Origin: Clostridium sp. KNHs205 | GTDB lineage: Bacteria; Bacillota; Clostridia; Lachnospirales; Lachnospiraceae | NCBI RefSeq assembly: GCF_000702945.1 | Contig: NZ_JNLE01000003.1 | Span: 2,465,501-2,529,500, forward strand | Direction of reading: 5' to 3' | DNA: 64,000 nt | Part shown: one piece after another, positions 44,413 to 52,045 of the stretch | Position numbering within the stretch: position 1 is the first letter of the stretch | How the letters are laid out: each line of letters begins with the position of its first letter | Program-made: the position numbers and the translations under genes | Notes under the pieces: generated by a model | Told to the model about the DNA's origin: nothing | The model's database searches: none | Seen by the model: the letters and a program-made list of their open reading frames with translations, nothing else

Positions 44413-46275
44413 CTGAAATCATTTACTAAATTGCTACATAAAGTTATGCTAAGCTGCCTGCTTATATCATCACTTCTGTTAACTGCCAACGATGGTAAAG
44501 CTTTGGCTGCAACTATTAAACTGAATTATTCATCAGCCACCCTTGAAGTTGGTAAGACAAAAGCCTTAGCTGTATCAGGAACCAAAAGTAAAGTGACCTG
44601 GTCTTCCAGCAAAAAGTCTGTTGCTGCCGTTTCAACCGGGGGGAAAGTAACGGCTAAGGCCGCCGGTACAGCTACCATTTATGCAACAGTAGCCGGTAAG
44701 AAATTAGCCAGTAAAATAACGGTGAAGCCCCCGATTAAAGTAAGCAGTACTTCAATTTCGCTGGTAAAAGGCTCAGCAAAGACACTAAAAGTAACCGGAA
44801 CCACAAGTAAGGTGACCTGGTCAACCAGCAAAGCTTCAGTAGCAACCGTTACTTCCGGTGGAAAAGTAACAGCCAAAGCAACTGGTACAGCTACAATCAA
44901 TGCACAGGTTGCCGGTAAGAAATTAACCACGAAGGTAACAGTAAAAGAACCAATTAAAATAAGCACCAGTTCCTTTACGCTAAAAACAGGTGAAACGAAA
45001 ACTTTGACAGTAACCGGAACAACCAGCAAGGTGACCTGGACAACCAGTAAGGCTTCTGTAGCGACAGTTACTACAACCGGTAAAGTTACAGCGAAGGCTG
45101 TGGGTACAGCTACAATTTATGCAACCGTTGCCGGAAATAAATTATCAAGTGTGGTTACTGTAGTAGCATCACAGGCTACTCCAACGCCAACGCCGACTCC
45201 CACCCTTCCGGTGGTTACACCGGTGCCGGAGACCACTCCGAAATTGGTTGGGTATTATGCAGCCTGGGCAAGATACTCGGGATTTACTCCGGATAAAATA
45301 GCAGCTGATAAATTCACCCATATCAATTATGCCTTTGCAAATATTGACAGCAACCTTAAAATTACCTTGGGTTATCCGGATATTGATGCCGCTAATATCA
45401 GCCAATTAAATCAACTCAAGAAAATAAATCCGAAGCTAAAGACAATTATAGCAGTTGGCGGATGGTCCTGGTCGGGACGTTTCTCCGATGCTGCCCTAAC
45501 TGAAAGCTCAAGAGGAATCTTTGCTGACAGTGTAGTTGACTTTGTTGTCAATTACGGCTTTGACGGAGTTGATATAGACTGGGAGTACCCGGTCAGCGGT
45601 GGTTTATCTACCAATGTGAAAAGACCTGAGGATAAGTATAATTTTACTTTATTAATGAAGACCTTGAGGGAGAAACTTAATGCAAGAGGGACAATTGACG
45701 GTAAGAAATATCTTCTTTCTTTTGCCGGAGCAGCAGGAAACTGGTATGCGAATAATACCCAATTAAGCGAATTAAGCAAATATGTAGATTATGCCAATAT
45801 TATGACCTATGATATTCACGGTACCTGGGATACCTACACTGATTTCAACGCTCCTTTATATAGCGATACAAATCAGTCGGTAAGTGTTGACTCAAGTATT
45901 AATGCCTGGACGAATGCAGGCTTTACAAAAGATAAGATTGTAATGGGCGTGCCTTTCTACGGATATATCTATAAGTCGGTTCCGGATATCAACAATGGGT
46001 TGAACCAGACTTATTCAGGAGGTGCCTCCATCAGTTATGCAAATATTGCTGCGAATTATCTGAATATGCCGGAGTATAAGCGCTTTTTCCACCCGGTACA
46101 AAGAGTTCCCTGGTTATTTAACGGTTCCACCTTCATTACTTATGAGGATGAGCAATCCATGGCAGAGAAGGCTGGCTATATTAAGGAAAAAGGTCTGATG
46201 GGGGCTATGATATGGGAAATAAGTCAGGACCCGGACAGGATATTATTAAATGCCTTGTATCAGGGACTTAAATAG
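44413..46275 (+). CDS. secreted GH18 chitinase with three Big_2 domains; probable CTG start
   Basis: A 620-residue protein. The only well-placed ribosome site (AAGGAGG at 44398-44404) is eight bases before a CTG at 44413; the first TTG (44431) and ATG (44446) are too far away. A CTG start also gives a proper signal peptide (KSFTKLLHKV, then a leucine-rich core, cleavage after ALAA). Three consecutive Ig-like Big_2 domains (each about 70-80 residues, K-V-T-W-S/T-x-S pattern) precede a Pro-Thr linker (TPTPTPTPT). The GH18 barrel (about residues 278-620) has DGVDIDWEYP with catalytic Glu391 and the SxGG block VGGWSWSG. It should cleave chitin or related GlcNAc polymers outside the cell. Confidence 0.9.
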   Translation: MKSFTKLLHKVMLSCLLISSLLLTANDGKALAATIKLNYSSATLEVGKTKALAVSGTKSKVTWSSSKKSVAAVSTGGKVTAKAAGTATIYATVAGKKLASKITVKPPIKVSSTSISLVKGSAKTLKVTGTTSKVTWSTSKASVATVTSGGKVTAKATGTATINAQVAGKKLTTKVTVKEPIKISTSSFTLKTGETKTLTVTGTTSKVTWTTSKASVATVTTTGKVTAKAVGTATIYATVAGNKLSSVVTVVASQATPTPTPTPTLPVVTPVPETTPKLVGYYAAWARYSGFTPDKIAADKFTHINYAFANIDSNLKITLGYPDIDAANISQLNQLKKINPKLKTIIAVGGWSWSGRFSDAALTESSRGIFADSVVDFVVNYGFDGVDIDWEYPVSGGLSTNVKRPEDKYNFTLLMKTLREKLNARGTIDGKKYLLSFAGAAGNWYANNTQLSELSKYVDYANIMTYDIHGTWDTYTDFNAPLYSDTNQSVSVDSSINAWTNAGFTKDKIVMGVPFYGYIYKSVPDINNGLNQTYSGGASISYANIAANYLNMPEYKRFFHPVQRVPWLFNGSTFITYEDEQSMAEKAGYIKEKGLMGAMIWEISQDPDRILLNALYQGLK

Positions 46276-46321
46276 ATAGAATAAAATGAAGCTGTTGCAT
46301 TCTAAACGAAGTTAAGGTAAT

Positions 46322-46466
46322 AAGCTTTTAGCTTTCCTATACTGCACTGCCTGAAAGAACATGTACCGATTTGTGTGGTAAAAACGAGTAATTTTCGTAC
46401 GATTACAGCCACACAAAGTTGGTAAAACGTCTTTTAAATGGTGTGCAGAGGAAAGCAAAAAGGCTT
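46322..46466. repeat. imperfect 145-bp palindrome (hairpin element)
   Basis: The arm starting AAGCTTTTAGCTTTCC pairs with the arm ending GGAAAGCAAAAAGGCTT, with an inner perfect pair TTTGTGTGG / CCACACAAA. It sits between the convergent chitinase and LysR genes and fills half of a 306-bp gap that has no other feature. It may act as a terminator or be a small non-autonomous element. Confidence 0.6.
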
Positions 46467-46581
46467 CAGTCTCTTATTACTTCAGTTAGTTAGTGTGCTT
46501 TCACCATTTTTGGTGTAAATGTGGAAGGTTTCGTAGGTTACAAGCAGTTTATAAGGGTAACTGAATACAAGTAAGACTACT

Positions 46582-47436
46582 TTAAGAAATATCTCTTATA
46601 TATGCTTGAAAATCCATTATAAAATTGTTACATAAAGCAGAACACTGGGAGTTCTGAAAGCAGAATACGACGTTCCTTCCAATACTCTCATCGTCGAAAG
46701 TAATAAGGCGAACCTTATCAGAAAAGAGGTTCTTCCAGCTTATCAAAGGGATAAAGGTAATTCCAAGTCCTATCTCTACATATTGCCTTACATAAAGGGG
46801 GTCTTCACAGATAATATCTGTTTGGGGTTCAAATCCATATTTTTTGCAGAAATTAATGGTATCTTTTGTAAGGATGGCATCCTTATACATCATTATAAAT
46901 TTTTCATTTGACAGATCGGCCAGGCAGATAGGATCACTGAAGGTATGATTGAACTTATTAACTGCAATACCATAATTTTCATGAAATAATGGTATGGTAT
47001 TGAAATTAGCGGGAACAGAGCTCGCATCACATATGCACAGATCATAATCGTTAAATTCAGTAGCAGAATTATGATTGATCTTAAAGGTTATATGAGGTGC
47101 CTTTATTTTATATTCTCCAATAAAATCGGTTACAATTTTTCGGGCACATAAAACGAGAAGTCGTATTTCGGTATTCTCCGTTTGATTCTTTAAGCTGCTA
47201 ACCCCCTTTTCTATATAATCTAAACCAGCTGAGACATTCTCTGAAAATATCTTCCCGGCGTCATTTAAGGTTAATTTATTACTTTGCCTGTTAAACAATT
47301 TTATACCTAATTCTTTTTCAAGCATGGAAATAGATTTTGAGACGGTTGATGCCGGTACGCAATATAATCTGGCAACTTGAGAGAAGTTTTCGGTTTTTGC
47401 AGCTGCTAAAAAGTATTTTAGTTGTAAGAGTTCCAT
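46582..47436 (-). CDS. LysR-family transcriptional regulator
   Basis: A 284-residue protein. The N-terminal helix-turn-helix (LQLKYFLAAAKTENFSQVAR, then ASTVSKSISMLEKELGIKLF) is typical LysR; the effector-binding domain follows from about residue 90. It is divergent from the SemiSWEET and esterase genes with a 177-bp gap between start codons, the usual arrangement for LysR control of its neighbour. The effector is unknown. Confidence 0.93.
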   Translation of the reverse strand: MELLQLKYFLAAAKTENFSQVARLYCVPASTVSKSISMLEKELGIKLFNRQSNKLTLNDAGKIFSENVSAGLDYIEKGVSSLKNQTENTEIRLLVLCARKIVTDFIGEYKIKAPHITFKINHNSATEFNDYDLCICDASSVPANFNTIPLFHENYGIAVNKFNHTFSDPICLADLSNEKFIMMYKDAILTKDTINFCKKYGFEPQTDIICEDPLYVRQYVEIGLGITFIPLISWKNLFSDKVRLITFDDESIGRNVVFCFQNSQCSALCNNFIMDFQAYIRDIS

Positions 47437-47613
47437 TATGTTTGTCGGAATAACAGACCGACGTTCACTCCTTTCAATATAGTCCTGCCTGTAATTTTAT
47501 CAAAGCATACTATATATTTCAAGATATAGCAGTGTGATTAATTGTATTCTGTGCAATATAGATACATCTGTGTATAATAATTTGTAGATACTATCAGGTA
47601 ATGAGGGGGATGA

Positions 47614-47922
47614 ATGGAAGAATTATTTGAAACATTAATGGTAATTAGTTTCGGTGTATCATGGCCTATGAATATTATAAAAGCTTATCAGGGACGAACA
47701 GCAAAAGGAACAAGTTTAATCTTTCTGTGCTGTATAGAATTCGGATATATATGTTCCATTATCTGGAAGATTATAAGCGGTGATATGCAGGCGTTATTTT
47801 CCGGTGACATAACAAAATATGGGTGCTTTTTCTATTTGCTTAATGCTTTAATGGTTTTGATTGCTATAATAATATTTTACAGAAACAAGGCATTGGATAA
47901 ATTATATCAAGTAAGATCATGA
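47614..47922 (+). CDS. SemiSWEET/PQ-loop family small transporter
   Basis: A 102-residue membrane protein with three hydrophobic helices. The first repeat reads VSWPMNIIKAYQGRTAKGTS, the PQ-loop type W-P-x-N-x-x-x-x-x-x-x-K-x-x-x-G-x-S pattern of bacterial SemiSWEETs, which dimerise to carry sugars. The ribosome site is GAGGGGG. It is divergent from lysR and precedes an esterase gene, so sugar or sugar-ester import is a possible theme, though the substrate is not evident. Confidence 0.8.
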   Translation: MEELFETLMVISFGVSWPMNIIKAYQGRTAKGTSLIFLCCIEFGYICSIIWKIISGDMQALFSGDITKYGCFFYLLNALMVLIAIIIFYRNKALDKLYQVRS

Positions 47923-48109
47923 ATTTTACTTCTTTCAAAGCTACAATATTTATGGCTATCAAAATCCAAAAGAGTAAAAAAGTTAAACATTAGTTCAGCT
48001 TGTAATAAGTTTTGAACTGCTTTCACAGAGTAATCGCAGTATTCAAGCTGATTAGATACCAGAAAAGAAAAAACTATAATTCAAATTAATGGAAGTAGAG
48101 GGAAATTAA

Positions 48110-48886
48110 ATGTTTGATGTTAAAATAATAAGAGATATTCCTTATTCGGAACAGAAGGAATGCCTGATTGATCTTTATTTACCTGTAACAGACAATAAAT
48201 GTCCGGTTCTAATTTATTTTCATGGAGGCGGACTGAATTCCGGAAACAGACAAGATGAAAATATTATTATAAAACTGGCACAATTATATGGAATTGCAGT
48301 GGCTACGGCTGATTACCGAATGTATCCGGAGGCAAGATTCCCGGAATTTATTGAAGACAGTGCCGATGCCGTTAAGTTTATACACGATTATAATCTGGAA
48401 CATGATAAGTTCAGTGAGGTATATATCGGTGGCATTTCTGCAGGCGGATATCTTGCAATGATGCTGTTTTTTGACAGAAGGTATCTGGAAAAGAAAGGGA
48501 TAGAGGTTGAAGATATTGCCGGTTATATTTTTGACACCGGACAACCTACAACCCATTTTAATGTGCTGGCTGAGAGAGGCTTGGATACACGTCTTATACG
48601 TGTAGATGAAGCAGCTCCAATCTATTATATTGAGAAGGATTATGAATATAAGGCTTCCCAGCCTAAAATATTGATTTTATATTCTGATAAGGATATTACA
48701 AACAGGCCTGAACAAAACCAACTGCTCTATCGTACAATGTATCACTTTAATTATGATATGGAGAAGATAGAGATAAAATGTTTAAACGGATATGAACATG
48801 GCGGCTATTATGATGCCCGGTCTGAAGATGGTACTTATATCCTGCCTAAGCTCTATTCTGATTTTATACAGAAACTGTTACGATAA
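48110..48886 (+). CDS. alpha/beta hydrolase (carbohydrate or acyl esterase type)
   Basis: A 258-residue cytosolic enzyme. It has the oxyanion motif YFHGGGLNSG, nucleophile Ser in GGISAGGYLAM, a likely Asp in YSDKDITNRPE and the His in GYEHGGYY. The HGGG form places it in the hormone-sensitive-lipase/acetyl esterase group. No signal peptide is seen. The 3' end overlaps the convergent AraC gene by 34 bases. Linked with SemiSWEET and LysR, it may deacylate an imported sugar; the substrate is unknown. Confidence 0.88.
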   Translation: MFDVKIIRDIPYSEQKECLIDLYLPVTDNKCPVLIYFHGGGLNSGNRQDENIIIKLAQLYGIAVATADYRMYPEARFPEFIEDSADAVKFIHDYNLEHDKFSEVYIGGISAGGYLAMMLFFDRRYLEKKGIEVEDIAGYIFDTGQPTTHFNVLAERGLDTRLIRVDEAAPIYYIEKDYEYKASQPKILILYSDKDITNRPEQNQLLYRTMYHFNYDMEKIEIKCLNGYEHGGYYDARSEDGTYILPKLYSDFIQKLLR

Positions 48887-50076
48887 CCTTTTGGTGTCAT
48901 CCCGGTTTTCCTCTTAAAAACCGAAATGAAATAGCTCTGTGAAGTGAAGGCAAGATATTCACTGATTCGGTTAAGGGGGTACTGGGAGAAGGCCAGAAGG
49001 TTCTTTGCTTCTTCAATTCTTTTTTCTTCTATAAAGGTACTGAGCTTTGTACCCGTCTCTTTATGAAACAGACAGGAAAGATACTTTGGTGTCAGTCCAA
49101 CTTCTCTGGCCAGTTCCGTTAAGGATATCTTATGGTGCAGATTTAATAATATACGATCGATACAGCAGCTAACGGGCAGGGAATAAGTTTTGACTGCCTT
49201 AGTCTGTGCTTTGGCTACATGTTGGGTGAAGTCTATTGCCATCCTTTCGTTTAAGGCATTCAGTTCGTATAAAGTCCGGCACTTCTCCATTCTTCTTATA
49301 TAAACATCACTTAAAGTAAAGGCTGCTTCCTCTTCCATACCGCCTTCTATTGCGTATCTGGTGACCAGGGTGGTATTTGCAATACTTCCATAAAAAAGCT
49401 GCCGTAATGGAATGTTGGACATATTGCCGTATATAATCCCTGGAAGTGACCGGTAGGTGGATTCTAACAAAGCAACGTTACCCTGCCTTACACAGTGAAG
49501 GACAGCAAGCTCCTGCCGGTAAGAGGTATGGTTTCTGATAACTTCCCGGTTCTCAAAAAGCTCAGAGGTAAAAATTCCTTTCATCTGATTCTCTATATCA
49601 GATAACCGGTAGCTGCTGATTGCTTCGAGCTCAGGTGCTTCTTTGCTTAAGAATAACATGGTCATTCGCAGGCTGGAACTAAAAAAAGGAAGAGACACTA
49701 CGGGAAGAACATCGGTTAGCAGCTCCAGTTCCTTGGTGTTAAAGGAATTTGAAAAGGAGAGGGAGTGCATTGACATAGGCACAAGAAATTCAGAAAAAAA
49801 CATGGGGCCGCCCAGACAGTAATATTTCTCCTGTTTGTATGGAAAAGAAAAAATAAAATACAATTCATTATCCTGACAAAGGATATCATAGTCCTTTTGG
49901 GCAATCTGATGAATAAAGTCATTCATATATTTTGTTATTTTTCCCTGGATCACAGGAGGTCCGGCAGTTAAGAAAGAAGCCTTCAGCTGCAGCTCCTGAT
50001 TATATAGGAACAAGGGAATTCGGTTTATATTGTAAAAACTCTGAAGCATCTCATATTCATATTCAGTGAATATCAT
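48853..50076 (-). CDS. AraC-family transcriptional regulator
   Basis: A 407-residue protein. The C-terminal 100 residues carry two helix-turn-helices (ISLTELAREVGLTPKYLSCL and the second in YPLNRISEYLAFTSQSYFIS, followed by KRKTGMTPKGYRN). The N-terminal 290 residues are a helical sensing domain with no strong family match (YesN-like possible). It is divergent from the GPH symporter and GH3 genes, across a gap with a large palindrome and a direct repeat that may be its binding site. It probably controls beta-glucoside uptake and hydrolysis. Confidence 0.92.
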   Translation of the reverse strand: MIFTEYEYEMLQSFYNINRIPLFLYNQELQLKASFLTAGPPVIQGKITKYMNDFIHQIAQKDYDILCQDNELYFIFSFPYKQEKYYCLGGPMFFSEFLVPMSMHSLSFSNSFNTKELELLTDVLPVVSLPFFSSSLRMTMLFLSKEAPELEAISSYRLSDIENQMKGIFTSELFENREVIRNHTSYRQELAVLHCVRQGNVALLESTYRSLPGIIYGNMSNIPLRQLFYGSIANTTLVTRYAIEGGMEEEAAFTLSDVYIRRMEKCRTLYELNALNERMAIDFTQHVAKAQTKAVKTYSLPVSCCIDRILLNLHHKISLTELAREVGLTPKYLSCLFHKETGTKLSTFIEEKRIEEAKNLLAFSQYPLNRISEYLAFTSQSYFISVFKRKTGMTPKGYRNSFCIKSE

Positions 50077-50250
50077 AAAATCCTCCCAAAATCATTCTTT
50101 AAATACTATATAAATTCCTATGTAAACTGATAAATGAAAAATAATATTACCCTTATTTCTAAGAAAACAACAAAATAAATAATATTAACCTTTATTTCTA
50201 AGAAAACAAAAAAGTAAATATTACCCTATATTATCTATTATCAATACTCA

Positions 50251-50479
50251 GATGATTCGACTTCTAGTTAGCCATTTTCTATTGAAGAGTTCCTTAATGA
50301 CACTTAAATGGCAGAAACTGTGACTAGGCAAGATTATACCATGTTTGAGCGCACAGCGTTACATATAGAAAGCCTGACAGCGAGTTTGGTATAATCTTGA
50401 CTTCCGGGAACAGTTACTGACATTTTAGTGTCATTTGGAACTTTGAACGAGAAATGGCTAACTAGAAGCTGAAATCATC
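50251..50479. repeat. 229-bp near-perfect palindrome, MITE-like hairpin
   Basis: The outer arms (50251-50280 and 50450-50479) share TTCTAGTTAGCCATTT and its complement exactly. Inner arms continue to pair: AGTTCC...ATGACACTTAAATG with its counterpart, and CAAGATTATACCA (50329-50341) with TGGTATAATCTTG (50387-50399). About 100 bp per arm pair with few mismatches and no coding sequence inside. It lies in the intergenic space between araC-type and symporter genes. The pattern fits a small non-autonomous mobile element or a very large RNA hairpin. Confidence 0.75.
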
Positions 50480-50584
50480 GTCCATTTCCAAAGAAAACCG
50501 TCAGACACAATCAATCCCTGAAACATAAAACTAAATGATACACTCATATGTAACCTGATTATAAAAAGGAATTTTTTATGTGTC

Positions 50585-50624
50585 AAGAAATATTGATATT
50601 CTACAGGAAATAATGATATTTTAA
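50585..50624. promoter_or_regulatory. AraC-type direct-repeat operator candidate
   Basis: GAAATATTGATATT (50587-50600) and GAAATAATGATATT (50607-50620) are direct repeats 20 bp apart, about 65 bp upstream of the symporter start. Two same-orientation sites spaced by two helical turns suit an AraC-family activator such as the one encoded divergently. Confidence 0.55.
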
Positions 50625-50670
50625 CAAATATTTCAATGTTATAGTTAAAATAGAATGGAGGGTTTAGCAT

Positions 50671-52029
50671 ATGAAGGTATTGAAAAGAGAAAAAATAGCT
50701 TATGGGTTAGGAGATCTGGGCAACAATGTGGCATATGGTGCCATTGGTTTTTATCTGGTCTTTTTCCTTACGGATGTTGCGGGACTGTCACCGCTGTGGG
50801 CAGGTTATATTTTTATGATAGTGCGTATCTGGAATGCAGTCTGCGACATGATAACGGGTGTTTTATCAGATCATACCCGAACCAGATATGGGCGCAGAAG
50901 ACCTTATCTTTTATTTGGTGCAGTACCCCTTGCTATTATATTTGCATTGTTATGGCAGGTTTTTTACACTGAGACCATACATATGATTTTGTATTATACT
51001 GCTGCAGGTATTTTATTCAGCACCTTGTATTCCCTGGTAGCCATACCTTATAATGCTCTACTGCCTGAGATTTCTCAGGATTATGATGAACGTACAAGCA
51101 TCTCAGGGTATAAAATGGCTTTTTCCTTTGTTGGTTCCTTACTATCAGCAATGGGAGTCACCCTCATCGTAGATACCCTATACCCCGGAAAAGAGCTGTA
51201 TAAAACAAGTTTTCCCGTTATGGGACTGGTATTGGCAGTGTTAATTGCAGTAAATATACTGCTGGCATTTGTGGGAACCAAAGAACGGGTGGAAACGGCA
51301 GTGCCTAAGAATCAGAGTAATGTGCTAAAGAATCTTAGATCACTTATGAAGTTAAAAGAATTCCGTTTGGTTCTGGGAGTCTTTATCTTTAACATGGTAG
51401 GCTTTGATATCATAATGACCTTATATATTTATTTTATTAAGTATGCTTTAAAGATATCAGACAGCATAAGCTATATTTTTATGGCAGTTCCCCTGCTGAT
51501 TGCCATTGTGGCAACTCCTTTGTGGGTAACCCTCAGCAACAGATTGGGTAAACAAAAGGCATATATCATCTCTGCAATATATTTTCTGTTGCCCCTGATC
51601 AGCTGCCTGTTTCTTCCTGCCGGCAATATCCCTCTGGTCATTGCTGTAACTATCCTTATGGGAGGTGGGATTTCAGCCTCTCAGACCTTAACATTTTCTA
51701 TTCTTCCCGATGTGGTAGAGGTTGACGAATTGCAAAACGGTACCAGAAGAGAAGGCGTTATTTATGGCACCACCATGTTCATGTATAAAATCGGTTCGGC
51801 AGTAATTGTTGCAGGAGTGACAGCGGCAATGGGTTTCTTTGGTTATGTTGAAGCCACGGGCAGCAATACCATAGAACAGACTGCAGGAGCAATACTTGGT
51901 ATACGGATTTTATTTAGTCTGACACCGGCAGCCTGTTTTCTCTTATCAGCAGTTTTTGTAAAGAAACTGTCTTTGGGAAGAGAAGCTTTTGAACGGATAA
52001 AGAAATCTATTGCCGGGACTGTGCAGTAA
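50671..52029 (+). CDS. GPH-family (MelB-like) sugar:cation symporter
   Basis: A 452-residue protein with about 12 helices, preceded by ATGGAGGGTT. The start KIAYGLGDLGNN, then MIVRIWNAVCDMITGVLSDH and TRTRYGRRRPYLLFGA, are the hallmark blocks of the glycoside-pentoside-hexuronide family. It is followed at 17 bp by a GH3 beta-glucosidase, so it likely imports a beta-linked oligosaccharide that the cytosolic GH3 splits. Confidence 0.93.
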   Translation: MKVLKREKIAYGLGDLGNNVAYGAIGFYLVFFLTDVAGLSPLWAGYIFMIVRIWNAVCDMITGVLSDHTRTRYGRRRPYLLFGAVPLAIIFALLWQVFYTETIHMILYYTAAGILFSTLYSLVAIPYNALLPEISQDYDERTSISGYKMAFSFVGSLLSAMGVTLIVDTLYPGKELYKTSFPVMGLVLAVLIAVNILLAFVGTKERVETAVPKNQSNVLKNLRSLMKLKEFRLVLGVFIFNMVGFDIIMTLYIYFIKYALKISDSISYIFMAVPLLIAIVATPLWVTLSNRLGKQKAYIISAIYFLLPLISCLFLPAGNIPLVIAVTILMGGGISASQTLTFSILPDVVEVDELQNGTRREGVIYGTTMFMYKIGSAVIVAGVTAAMGFFGYVEATGSNTIEQTAGAILGIRILFSLTPAACFLLSAVFVKKLSLGREAFERIKKSIAGTVQ

Positions 52030-52045
52030 GGGAGGGAAATAACCA

